Shown here: positions 10,552-18,677 of the stretch, one piece after another | Position numbering within the stretch: the stretch's first letter is position 1 | How the letters are laid out: every line of letters starts with the position of its first letter | NCBI GenBank assembly: GCA_965243285.1 | Contig: OZ251537.1 | Location: forward strand, 2,232,001 to 2,296,000 | DNA length: 64,000 bases | Source: JAHRAW01 sp965243285 | GTDB taxonomy: Bacteria > Pseudomonadota > Gammaproteobacteria > Arenicellales > Poriferihabitantaceae | Reading direction: 5' to 3' | The notes under the pieces: model-generated | The model's input: only the letters and a program-made list of their open reading frames with translations | Told to the model about the DNA's origin: nothing | Database searches by the model: none | Made by a program: the position numbers and the translations under genes

Positions 10552-11169
10552 TCAAACAATTTCGGCGCCGAAGGGAGCCGCCGAGCGCAGCAACATTTGC
10601 CACACAAAAAGCGCAAACCCGCGCGGGATGAATAACTCATAGCCGTCGGCGGAATGCCATAGGGTGATGCCCACATGGTGTAGCGCGCTGCCGGCGACCG
10701 CGCCGCGCGGGAATGCCGCGGCGCGTAAATCCAGCGGCAGGTGGCGGTTGAGTAGCGCCGCGGCTTGGGCGCCGGTGATGCGCACCTGCACGCGGGAATC
10801 GGATAAATCGAGCACCGCGCCGTGTTCGGCTGGCAGCTTCAAGGGCGCTTCGGCGCTGCCCCAGGTCGATTTATGAGTGGATTCCTGGCGGCCGACTAAC
10901 CACCATTTCAGCGGCTCGATGCGCAATAACGCGGCGGAGGCGGATGCGGCGGCAGTCCCAGCCGGCGGCGCCGCGGTCACCCCGGCGGCTTGGGCGGCTT
11001 GGGCGGCGACGAGATCCATGGTCTGCGGCCAGGCGGCGATTTGATGCAATCTCATGGCGTGGATTTCACTCAGGCTCACCGGCGCCGCGCCCACATAGGC
11101 GGCCCCAAAAGCGCCGCGATGGTAGTGCCCAGCCAGCGCCGAGGAGTAATTATTCGGTAAATTAGCCAT
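10552..11169 (-). CDS. mgdD: N-methylglutamate dehydrogenase subunit D (sarcosine oxidase gamma-like)
   Basis: Gamma-type subunit of the heterotetrameric sarcosine-oxidase-like complex. Recognisable parts are the C-terminal aminomethyltransferase-like segment (VLDLSDSRVQVRITGAQAA, then the HHVGITLWH region). Start ATG 11169 lies inside the end of mgdC (stop 11162-11164), so translation is probably coupled. A longer frame reaches 11211, but its extra residues look unrelated. A low-complexity Ala/Pro stretch lies near residues 65-85. Assignment as MgdD rather than SoxG rests on the gmaS–mgs genes upstream on the same strand. Confidence 0.82.
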   Translation of the reverse strand: MANLPNNYSSALAGHYHRGAFGAAYVGAAPVSLSEIHAMRLHQIAAWPQTMDLVAAQAAQAAGVTAAPPAGTAAASASAALLRIEPLKWWLVGRQESTHKSTWGSAEAPLKLPAEHGAVLDLSDSRVQVRITGAQAAALLNRHLPLDLRAAAFPRGAVAGSALHHVGITLWHSADGYELFIPRGFALFVWQMLLRSAAPFGAEIV

Positions 11170-14100
11170 GCATGCGCGCTCCGCTGGGGTCGAACATGTG
11201 CGGCGAGACAATGTCCACCGCCACTGGCGCGCCGCGCACCGGGTCGGCGGCCACCACGGCGTGGTTTTGCCAGGCCTCGCAGCCGCCGGCGATGAAGCCG
11301 AGCCCGACCCAATGTCCCAACGCCGGCGATTCCGTCACTGCGGTAATCCAGCCCTCGCCGAACCCGGATAGTTGCTCGGCGCGGCACAAAATGGCGCCGG
11401 CGTTGAAGCGGGTGCCGCGGTTTTTCGGCCAAATACCGACTAACTGCGGTCGCCCTGGGCGCAATAATTCGGCGCGCTGGCGCAAGGCGCTGCCGATGAA
11501 GGATTTGTTCGGCGAGGCCATTTTGCCGAGCCCAGCGTCATCGATGGTGACGCGGCCGTCCAGTTCGGCGGCGGTGACATGTCCCTTTTCGATGCGCAAC
11601 GCGCCCAACGCCTCGAGCCCGTACAGACAGCCGCCGAGGGGCTGCGCCGCGGCCCACAGCAAATCCATCATGGCGGCGCCGTAATTGGCTGGCACATACA
11701 CTTCAAACGCCATTTCGCCGGAAAAACTGATGCGCGCGATGCGACCAGGAATGCCGCCCGCCAGTTGGGTCTCGATAACGCCCATAAACGGCAGCATTTG
11801 GTCGGATACGGCGCTGGATTCGGACTTCGATTCTGGGCTCGATGCAGGATTCGATGCAGGATTTGATTCGAGGTTCGATGCGCTGCTCGATTCGACCTTC
11901 GGCAGCGCGCCATCGCCACCGGAAGGCGCTACGCATGCGCGCAACACGGCGCGCGATTGTGGCCCGGCCACCGCGCACCCAGCCCATTGGTCGGTGACCG
12001 AGGTTACATGAACGCGCAAATCATGCCAGCGGGTTTGCAGCAATTCTTCCAGCCACGCCATCACTTTGCCGGCGTGGGCGGTGGTGGTGGTCATAAAATA
12101 ATCGCTATCCGACAACCGCCAGGTGGTGCCATCATCCATGACGATGCCGTCATCGCGCAGCATGATGCCGTAGCGGGCGCGGCCGATGGGCAATTTAGCA
12201 AACGGGTTGGTGTAGATTCGGTTGAGAAAGGCGCTGGCGTCCGGCCCTTGGATGGCGATTTTGCCGAGCGAGGTGACATCGCATAGCCCGACGGTTTCGC
12301 GTACCGCGCCGGCCTCACGCACATACGCCGCCGCCAGCGTTTCGCTCGTTGACGGGAAATACCATGGGCGGTGCCATAGCCCGGCCATGGTCATCACCGC
12401 GCCGTGGTCGAGATTCCAGCCATGCATGGGGGTGCGGCGCAAGGGGCGAAAATGCTCGCCGACATGGCGCCCGCGCAAGGCGCCGAGGGCCACCGGCGTG
12501 TACGGCGGGCGAAACATGGTGGCGCCGACATCGGCAATGTGTTTGCCTGCGGCTTGCGCCATGAGGGCTAAGCCGATGACATTGCCCACTTTGCCGCCGT
12601 CGGTGGCCATCCCCAAAGTGGTGTAGCGCTTGAGATGTTCCACCGAGACATAGCCCTCGCGGTGCGCCAGGCGTATATCGTCGGTGGTTACATCATGTTG
12701 GGGGTCGACGAAGGATTTCAGTTTGATGTCAGGCGCGCGAATTTCGTATAACGGGCGCAGCCGGGTTTGCCAGCCACCGGGTGCCGGCATGGCGGTCGGT
12801 TTGGTGGATTTTTTTGAGTTTTTGGCGCCGCTTATGGCCGCGGTGGCGCGAGCGGCGGCGGCGATGCCGGAGGTTTCGCACTGCGCGGTACGCCAGATGC
12901 CGGCGGCGGCGCCGGCGAGGGTGATTTGCGGTGAATCATCCGCTAAAAAACACGCCAGTTCGTCATGCCAGCGCGGTTTTTCGCGATGCGCGTTTATGTG
13001 GATAGTCGGCGACCAGCCGCCGGACACCAATACCAAATCACACGGTTCGCGGCCGCCGCGGCGCCAGCCAGCGCCGTCGGCGGTGGCCACTTGCAGACCC
13101 GAGACGCGCCGCGCGCCGAGTGCTTTGAGCGCGGTGCTGCCCATGCGCATGGCGACGCCACCGTTTTCGGCCAACTCGCGTAAGTCCGCATGCACTTTCG
13201 CGCGCGCATCTAACAGCAGCACTTCGGCCCCGGCGGCGGCCAACTCCACTGCGGTGGCGTACGCGGAATCGTTATGGGTGGCAACCACCACGTGCTCGCC
13301 CGGCAGCACGGCGTAGCGGTTCAAGTACGCCCGCGCCGCGGCCGCGGTCATCACCCCGGGGCGGTCGTTATTGCCGAAGGCGAAACCGCGCTCCAAGGCG
13401 CCGGCAGCGATGATGGTGTGCGCGGCGCGCACTGTCCAAAACCGCTGGCGCGGCTGGTGGGCGTTGATTTCGCCAGCGACTTGCTCCAATAACCCGGCCA
13501 CGCCATGGTCATATAAACCGAAGGCGGTGGTGCGCGTCATGGTGCGCGCGCCGGCGGTCTTGGCATCGGCTAACAGCGCCGCCAACTGGGTTTGCGATGC
13601 GGGCGCGCTGCGGTTCAGCAAATCGCCGCCGAGTTCGACATCTTGCTCGACCACTAGGGTATCCAAGCCGTTGCGTGCCGCCGCTGCCGCCGCCGCCAGC
13701 CCGGCCGCGCCGCCGCCGATGACCAGCACATCGCAAAATGCATGGCCGTGTTCATAATGCTCGGGGTCCGGTTCTCGCGAGGCCGCCCCGAGGCCGGCGG
13801 CGCGGCGGATGATTTTTTCAAAGCCCATCCATACGCCGGTGCCGCCGCCGAGTTTTAGGGCGCGCCAGCTCATCCGCGGTCCCATAAAGGTTTTGTAGTA
13901 GAAACCGGCGGCGAGAAAGCGCCCGAACACATTTGCCAGCGCGCCGACATCGAAGTGCACGCTCGGCCAGGCGTTTTGACTGGCGGCTTGCAAGCCGGCC
14001 GATAACGCTAAGGTGCTGGCTTTCACATTCGGGTCGCGCCGCGCCCCGGCGCCGATGGTGAGCAGCGCGCCGGATTCCTCAACTCCGGCCGACATCACGC

Positions 14101-14272
14101 CGCGCGGCCGGTGATATTTGAAACTGCGCCCTAACAAATACACATCATGGCTAAGCAAGGCGGATGCCAGGGTATCGCCGGGGTGGCCGTGCAACGTTTT
14201 GCCATTCCAAGTAAATGGCAGGCGGGTGGTGCGATCGATGCGCCCGCCGGCGGCTAACCGTTTCGAGGTCAT
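11162..14272 (-). CDS. mgdC: N-methylglutamate dehydrogenase subunit C (sarcosine oxidase alpha-like)
   Basis: Largest subunit of the complex, expected to pass the methyl carbon to tetrahydrofolate. The N-terminus has the ferredoxin-like segment typical of SoxA (GDTLASALLSHDVYLLGRSF, then HRPRGVMSAG). A Rossmann motif VLVIGGGAAGLAAAA follows near residue 180, and the C-terminal half (from about 620) is an aminomethyltransferase-like folate domain. An unusual Ser/Asn/Pro-rich stretch of about 35 residues (about 780-825) made of ESNPASNP-type repeats interrupts this domain. The start overlaps the stop of mgdB (ATGA). At 1036 residues it is longer than the usual roughly 1000. Confidence 0.88.
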   Translation of the reverse strand: MTSKRLAAGGRIDRTTRLPFTWNGKTLHGHPGDTLASALLSHDVYLLGRSFKYHRPRGVMSAGVEESGALLTIGAGARRDPNVKASTLALSAGLQAASQNAWPSVHFDVGALANVFGRFLAAGFYYKTFMGPRMSWRALKLGGGTGVWMGFEKIIRRAAGLGAASREPDPEHYEHGHAFCDVLVIGGGAAGLAAAAAAARNGLDTLVVEQDVELGGDLLNRSAPASQTQLAALLADAKTAGARTMTRTTAFGLYDHGVAGLLEQVAGEINAHQPRQRFWTVRAAHTIIAAGALERGFAFGNNDRPGVMTAAAARAYLNRYAVLPGEHVVVATHNDSAYATAVELAAAGAEVLLLDARAKVHADLRELAENGGVAMRMGSTALKALGARRVSGLQVATADGAGWRRGGREPCDLVLVSGGWSPTIHINAHREKPRWHDELACFLADDSPQITLAGAAAGIWRTAQCETSGIAAAARATAAISGAKNSKKSTKPTAMPAPGGWQTRLRPLYEIRAPDIKLKSFVDPQHDVTTDDIRLAHREGYVSVEHLKRYTTLGMATDGGKVGNVIGLALMAQAAGKHIADVGATMFRPPYTPVALGALRGRHVGEHFRPLRRTPMHGWNLDHGAVMTMAGLWHRPWYFPSTSETLAAAYVREAGAVRETVGLCDVTSLGKIAIQGPDASAFLNRIYTNPFAKLPIGRARYGIMLRDDGIVMDDGTTWRLSDSDYFMTTTTAHAGKVMAWLEELLQTRWHDLRVHVTSVTDQWAGCAVAGPQSRAVLRACVAPSGGDGALPKVESSSASNLESNPASNPASSPESKSESSAVSDQMLPFMGVIETQLAGGIPGRIARISFSGEMAFEVYVPANYGAAMMDLLWAAAQPLGGCLYGLEALGALRIEKGHVTAAELDGRVTIDDAGLGKMASPNKSFIGSALRQRAELLRPGRPQLVGIWPKNRGTRFNAGAILCRAEQLSGFGEGWITAVTESPALGHWVGLGFIAGGCEAWQNHAVVAADPVRGAPVAVDIVSPHMFDPSGARMHG

Positions 14273-14679
14273 GGACGGGGTTTCGGGCGCTTTGGCGTGG
14301 CTTGATTCGGCGCCGGGCTGGGATTCGATGATTCCGTATCGGTTTTGAGCAGGGTGTTAATTTTTGGCGAATCTGCGGCGGATGCCGATGCGTTTGGCGC
14401 TGTGGTGGCGCCATCCAGCGCCGCGATGCCAGCATGCGCCGGGCGCACCGCGTGAATTTCGTGGGTTAGGGTGTCGCGCTCGACCACCAGCCATAGGCGG
14501 CAGCCGTGCAGGTGATGCCAGGTTTCGAATTGCGCGCCGCGAATGTTTTCGCGCAGGAAAACCGCCTCGTGCCAGTGTTCGGCAACGGCCTCCAGCGGCG
14601 GGTAGCGCACCGAGGCATCGCCGCCGTAGGTGAATTCGCTGTGGTCGCGCGGCCCGCAAAATGGGCAGTCAATTCGCAT
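14269..14679 (-). CDS. mgdB: N-methylglutamate dehydrogenase subunit B (sarcosine oxidase delta-like)
   Basis: Small zinc-binding subunit. It opens MRIDCPFCGPRDHSEFTYGG, with the two N-terminal Cys ligands, and has ETWHHLHGCRLW, which supplies the His and third Cys expected in SoxD proteins. The family body ends near residue 90. A further 45 residues are Ala/Ser/Pro/Lys-rich and look like a low-complexity extension. The stop overlaps mgdC by four bases (ATGA), and mgdA ends 10 bases upstream. Confidence 0.88.
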   Translation of the reverse strand: MRIDCPFCGPRDHSEFTYGGDASVRYPPLEAVAEHWHEAVFLRENIRGAQFETWHHLHGCRLWLVVERDTLTHEIHAVRPAHAGIAALDGATTAPNASASAADSPKINTLLKTDTESSNPSPAPNQATPKRPKPRP

Positions 14680-14689
14680 GGATTCGCGC

Positions 14690-15955
14690 CTAACCGTGCA
14701 GTTTGGGGTCCGGCCCGGCGCCGCGTTCGTCTATGACCACGCCGCGCGCGAAACGCCCTAAATCAAAATTCGCAATGGTGGCATGCGGGCGCTCGTTGGC
14801 GATTAGATCGGCAAAATACCAGCCAGAAGCTGGGCTGGCTTTGAAGCCGCCGTAGTTCCAGCCGCCATTTAGGTACAGATTGGCGAGCGGCGTGCGGCAG
14901 ATGAACGGCGCGCCGTCCATGCTCATGTCCATCACCCCGCCCCAATGCCGCAATAATCGCACGCGGCCTAAGCACGGCAAAATCGAAGTGGCGCACTGCG
15001 CGACATCTTGCACGGTGGGCAAATTGCCGCGCTGGGAATAGGATTTATACCAATCGAGGTCGCCGCCGAACACCATGCCGCCCTTGTCGGATTGGGAGAT
15101 GTAGAAATGCGCGCCGCCGACGCCGAACACCACTACTTGATCCAGTAAGGGTTTTAGCGGTTCGGTCACGAAGGCTTGCAGCAGGTGGCTTTCGATGGGT
15201 AGTTTGCCGAGCCCGGCCATGGCCCACAGCCGCGAGGTATTGCCGGCCACCGCAAAGCCGATTTTTTTCGCCGCGATGGTACCGCGCGTGGTGGCTAATG
15301 AATCCACCCGATTGGCGGCGCGCATAACGCCGGTGACTTCGCAATTTTGGATGATGTCGACGCCGAGTTGATCGGCGGCGCGCGCATAGCCCCAAGCCAC
15401 CGCGTCATGGCGCGCCGTGCCAGCGCGTTTTTGTACCGCGGCGCCAATGATGGGGAAGCGGGCGTTGTCATAATCGAGGTGCGGCACAGCGCGCCGTAAG
15501 GTGGGCAAGCCCCATAATTCCCCGTCGGCGCCGCACAAGCGCATGGTGTTGTAGCGCCGCGCCGCCGCATCGCGCGCCGCCGGGCTGTGAAATAAGGAAA
15601 TATGCGCGCGCTGGCTGAACATGATGTTGTAGTTGAGTTCATGGCTCAAGTTTTCCCACAACTGCAACGAATGTTCATAGAACGAGCGATTGCCCGGCAA
15701 CATGTAATTGGAGCGCACGATGGTGGTGTTGCGCCCGGCGTTGCCGCCGCCCAACCAGCCCTTTTCCAGCACCGCGATATTGCTCAGCCCATGATTTTTC
15801 GCCAGATAATAGGCGCTCGCCAAGCCATGCAAGCCGCCGCCGACGATGACGATGGCATACTCTTTTTTAGGGCTGGCATCCCGCCAAGCCCGCTGCCACC
15901 CCTGCTGGCCAATGAGTCCGTTTTTGAAAACACTCCATGCGGAATAGCGGGTCAT
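14690..15955 (-). CDS. mgdA: N-methylglutamate dehydrogenase subunit A (sarcosine oxidase beta-like)
   Basis: Catalytic flavoprotein subunit that oxidises the N-methyl group. Motifs: FAD-binding VIVGGGLHGLASAYYLA near residue 33, the GWLGGGNAGRNTTIVRSNY segment, and ARHDAVAWGYARAA, whose His corresponds to the covalent FMN-binding His of heterotetrameric sarcosine oxidases. 421 residues, full length. It is the first gene of the mgdABCD block, while gmaS–mgsABC lies 2 kb upstream on the same strand behind five hypothetical genes. With gmaS and mgs present, N-methylglutamate is the likelier substrate than sarcosine, but the fold alone does not decide. Confidence 0.88.
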   Translation of the reverse strand: MTRYSAWSVFKNGLIGQQGWQRAWRDASPKKEYAIVIVGGGLHGLASAYYLAKNHGLSNIAVLEKGWLGGGNAGRNTTIVRSNYMLPGNRSFYEHSLQLWENLSHELNYNIMFSQRAHISLFHSPAARDAAARRYNTMRLCGADGELWGLPTLRRAVPHLDYDNARFPIIGAAVQKRAGTARHDAVAWGYARAADQLGVDIIQNCEVTGVMRAANRVDSLATTRGTIAAKKIGFAVAGNTSRLWAMAGLGKLPIESHLLQAFVTEPLKPLLDQVVVFGVGGAHFYISQSDKGGMVFGGDLDWYKSYSQRGNLPTVQDVAQCATSILPCLGRVRLLRHWGGVMDMSMDGAPFICRTPLANLYLNGGWNYGGFKASPASGWYFADLIANERPHATIANFDLGRFARGVVIDERGAGPDPKLHG

Positions 15956-15983
15956 GATGTTTCCTATTTGGTATTTGAAAATG

Positions 15984-16124
15984 TTACTTTTCCAACGATT
16001 TCACTACAATCCAAATGACCAATATGACTAACAGCACCGCCCCGAAGTAAACAACCTTCTCATGAAACAAAGTGCCTTCGGTCAACTTATTAAATAGGGG
16101 GCCAAGCAGTGCTACTTTCGACAT
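15984..16124 (-). CDS. 46-residue single-pass membrane protein, function unknown
   Basis: A short ORF that starts MSKVALLGPLFNKL and has one clear hydrophobic span (about residues 26-42, YFGAVLLVILVIWIVV) followed by a basic tail KSLEK. It lies 29 bases before mgdA on the same strand. It resembles no subunit I can name. Its position could make it a leader peptide or membrane adaptor for the mgd complex, or the last member of the hypothetical cluster 16154-18122. Confidence 0.5.
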   Translation of the reverse strand: MSKVALLGPLFNKLTEGTLFHEKVVYFGAVLLVILVIWIVVKSLEK

Positions 16125-16153
16125 GATTTGTACTGAAAATCACCAAACAATCG

Positions 16154-16783
16154 CTACTCGGTTAAAACATTGGCTTTCAGCAATGCTTTGCGGCGGGGGT
16201 ACCATCCTTCGTCATCTGGGTGCGCTTTGATGGATTCTATGGCGAAAAACGGTTCGATGTCCCTCTCTAACATGTATTTAAAATCCTTGTATAACTCTTC
16301 TTGCGCATCTTCATATACCCACGAAGCAAATTCGAAAGGGTTATCCCATTGCGCGCTTTCTTTTTCGGATTCATAGTATTCTTGAATGGATTCTGAACTC
16401 CACCAACCACGATGGAAGCCGATTTTAGAGCCTTTGGCTAAGGTTCTTTTAGTGCCGCCGATAAATATGGTTGTGCAACCGCTAAAACAAATATCCACCG
16501 CATGCGTGTCCAACTCATAGTCGATAACCAAATCTGCTATCGCATAGGATGATTCAACATCGCCTCCCCAACTGGTTAGATAAACCGATTTGATAGCGGC
16601 GTTTTCATTCAATAATTCAGCAAAATAGTCGACATCTTCAGCGGTAATTTCTTGCTCATCTTCGTCAGCCGTCTGCGAGGTGTCGTAATGCAACACATCC
16701 CCTTCGATAGAAAATTTGTCATTGGCAAAAGCCCCATGCGATATTAAAACGCATACGATAAAGGTTAGATGTAATGGTTTCAT
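16154..16783 (-). CDS. Secreted ClpP/crotonase-fold protein (COG3904-like)
   Basis: 209 residues with a signal peptide (MKPLHLTFIVCVLISHGAFA). The body resembles predicted periplasmic ClpP-like proteins: SWGGDVESSYAIADLV (oxyanion-type glycine segment), CFSGCTTIFIGG around the expected nucleophilic Ser, and GSKIGFHRGWW containing the expected His. It may be a periplasmic protease or a catalytically altered relative. It is AT-rich against the GC-rich mgd genes on either side, suggesting insertion into the methylamine locus. Family confidence is moderate and the substrate is unknown. Confidence 0.65.
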   Translation of the reverse strand: MKPLHLTFIVCVLISHGAFANDKFSIEGDVLHYDTSQTADEDEQEITAEDVDYFAELLNENAAIKSVYLTSWGGDVESSYAIADLVIDYELDTHAVDICFSGCTTIFIGGTKRTLAKGSKIGFHRGWWSSESIQEYYESEKESAQWDNPFEFASWVYEDAQEELYKDFKYMLERDIEPFFAIESIKAHPDDEGWYPRRKALLKANVLTE

Positions 16784-16798
16784 GGCGGCTATGAAGGA

Positions 16799-17374
16799 TT
16801 ATTGGTCGTAGTAAACGTCATGAGCAATGATCTCGGAAATGTCAAGAAACTCCTTCGCATTTCTATTTTTGATCGCTTTTTCATAATTTTTTGCAGTTGG
16901 ATTGCTTATAACCGCTTTAAGGAGTGATTCACAAGTAGGATCTTCAAAACAACGTTTCATTGCGGATTTGCAATCATGGTTTAGTAAACACTCGTCTGCA
17001 CTTGTTGTTGACAAATCAAAAAATTCTTCATTCATCTCGCCGCAAACAGAATCTTTTTCACATATTGAAGTGAAATTTTGCATACTAGAATTTTTACAAC
17101 CAGCAATATCTAGACAAGCGACAACAAATCGTGCTGCTCGTATAGACTCTGGGGATAAGAGAGGGAGTGCATTATCATGATCTTCGAATTGCGGTGAAAA
17201 AATGCACTCTGGATCGTCGTAACATTCTGCGATGGAATGCGCTAGTACGTTGGTTGTGTGATTTCGCATTTGCTGAGTATCTATATGCCCGAAAGCCATG
17301 GCATCAATGATGAATGCGAACAGGAGCGTCGCAATAAAATGACTAACGCATTTTGTTTTTAGATTTTTCTTCAT
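16799..17374 (-). CDS. Secreted cysteine-rich hypothetical protein
   Basis: 191 residues with an N-terminal signal-like segment (FIATLLFAFIIDAMAFG). The mature part carries spaced Cys pairs: CYDDPEC, CLDIAGC, CEKDSVC, CLLNHDC and CFEDPTC, a roughly repeated Cx5C pattern that suggests disulfides in the periplasm. It starts 16 bases before the ClpP-like gene on the same strand, so the two may work together. I recognise no family. Confidence 0.55.
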   Translation of the reverse strand: MKKNLKTKCVSHFIATLLFAFIIDAMAFGHIDTQQMRNHTTNVLAHSIAECYDDPECIFSPQFEDHDNALPLLSPESIRAARFVVACLDIAGCKNSSMQNFTSICEKDSVCGEMNEEFFDLSTTSADECLLNHDCKSAMKRCFEDPTCESLLKAVISNPTAKNYEKAIKNRNAKEFLDISEIIAHDVYYDQ

Positions 17375-17395
17375 GTTGATGTTATGAGTTTTTAA

Positions 17396-17872
17396 TCAAA
17401 TAGAAAAGATGATAGTGCCTCTGTATATGGTTATATGAAACATGGCAAGTATGTTCATGCCTAATATGATGTCAAAACCGCGGTGTGTACCGACATATGG
17501 GAAAGAGGTGACTTTTACTTCATGGAGTCCTGCCCCGGTCTCTTTGGATGAAGTATTTTTAGAACGGATATCGCCATCCATTCGATTGGGCGGACTTAAA
17601 ATTTCATTTACAAAGACGGCAATTCCAACTGAATATTCATAAGTCGTGAGAATTTCTCCAGCCGTCACTACTTGTGTTTCCCCAATTGGCATCAAATCCA
17701 AATCAGACACAATTTTTTCAGAAATGCTACAACAGTTAGCACCAGTGTCGACCAGTGCTCGATAACCATTAGCTTTACGAAATTCATGGTCGGTTTGCTT
17801 GGACGGTAGAATAACCTTGGCGCCAATAATGTATTGACCAACCTCATTAATGTGTTGATTAAAAGAGGGCAT
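17396..17872 (-). CDS. Retropepsin-like aspartic protease domain protein
   Basis: 158 residues containing the single-domain retropepsin pattern: hydrophobic-hydrophobic-DTGA in ALVDTGANCCSIS (near residue 42) and the C-terminal ILGMN segment (FDIILGMNILAMFHI), analogous to the ILG(M/R)D of the family. No signal peptide, so it is probably cytosolic, working as a dimer. Its start overlaps the end of the 87-residue gene upstream, implying co-translation. Small ORF–retropepsin pairs of this kind are found in many bacteria. Function unknown. Confidence 0.65.
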   Translation of the reverse strand: MPSFNQHINEVGQYIIGAKVILPSKQTDHEFRKANGYRALVDTGANCCSISEKIVSDLDLMPIGETQVVTAGEILTTYEYSVGIAVFVNEILSPPNRMDGDIRSKNTSSKETGAGLHEVKVTSFPYVGTHRGFDIILGMNILAMFHITIYRGTIIFSI

Positions 17873-18122
17873 TGGATTGATGTCCTAAATCGATAGGTTG
17901 ATTTTGCACTGATTGGACGGAAAAACAGCCGAGACCGTAGTCTGCGATGCCGGTGTGCAAGGCATCGTGTTCGCTCTCGAAAAATCTAACCAATTTTTTC
18001 TTGTGGAGTAGGGCGAATTTGTGTGGGTGGTGGTGCTGCCACTCGGGCAACATACTTTTGAAGTACTCGTAGTTCCCACTCACTTCTTTTTCGGCTGATT
18101 CGACTGTAGCTTTCGTGCTCAT
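17859..18122 (-). CDS. 87-residue hypothetical protein paired with retropepsin gene
   Basis: Small protein with the pattern HHPHKFALLHKKKLVRFFESEHDAL, resembling small proteins of the type 'grasp of own text: kFa.i....v.ff.te.dAl..G...fG...f.v..v' that sit before retropepsin-like genes. It overlaps the start of the downstream gene by 14 bases. It could be an antitoxin-like or substrate partner, but no activity can be read from the sequence. Confidence 0.55.
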   Translation of the reverse strand: MSTKATVESAEKEVSGNYEYFKSMLPEWQHHHPHKFALLHKKKLVRFFESEHDALHTGIADYGLGCFSVQSVQNQPIDLGHQSNALF

Positions 18123-18217
18123 GGTTGATTTCCTCGGCGAAGTGCGGTGTTGGCGGGAATGGTTCCGCGATGATGTAAGTTATAAGCAAATGGCGAAAAA
18201 TTCAATGGAAATTAGAA

Positions 18218-18613
18218 TTAAAACTTACCATAAGCATCCATCAGTTCCACCAGCGGGTGGGATTTTGACATTTGGAATTTGATGAGCAGTTGGCGGGCGA
18301 GCATATCGCGATCTTGTTGGTTGTCGGGGAGTTGCAGGTCGGCGGGGACTTGCACCCAGGCGTTGATGTTGCGGTCGAACACCGCCGGCTTGCTTTCCTC
18401 ATAGCCCATGTGGACATCCTCCAGCCAGTTGAGGTCGTCCCAGCCCATGATTTTCATATACTTTTTGAGGAAATCCGGGCAGCGCGCCATATCCGGCGCC
18501 AGGTTTACATCATAGCGATAGCCGATGTGCTGGCCGATTTCTTGTTCGCGGTGGCTGTCTAAGCCGTCGGATTGGATGAATTTATCCACTTGCGCGTCAG
18601 TTTGTTCGCTCAT
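18218..18613 (-). CDS. 131-residue hypothetical protein downstream of mgsC
   Basis: Acidic, probably cytosolic protein (starts MSEQTDAQVDKFIQSDG; middle part has WDDLNWLEDVHMGYEESKP; ends VELMDAYGKF). No signal peptide or membrane span. It begins 64 bases after mgsC on the same strand and its composition matches the GC-rich mgs genes rather than the AT-rich cluster beyond it, so it is probably a genuine member of the methylamine operon. I do not recognise the family. Confidence 0.7.
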   Translation of the reverse strand: MSEQTDAQVDKFIQSDGLDSHREQEIGQHIGYRYDVNLAPDMARCPDFLKKYMKIMGWDDLNWLEDVHMGYEESKPAVFDRNINAWVQVPADLQLPDNQQDRDMLARQLLIKFQMSKSHPLVELMDAYGKF

Positions 18614-18677
18614 GTTCTTAATTCATGCTCGGGGTGGAGTAGGTGGAGTAGGGCGGGCGGGGCGGAAAACATACGCA

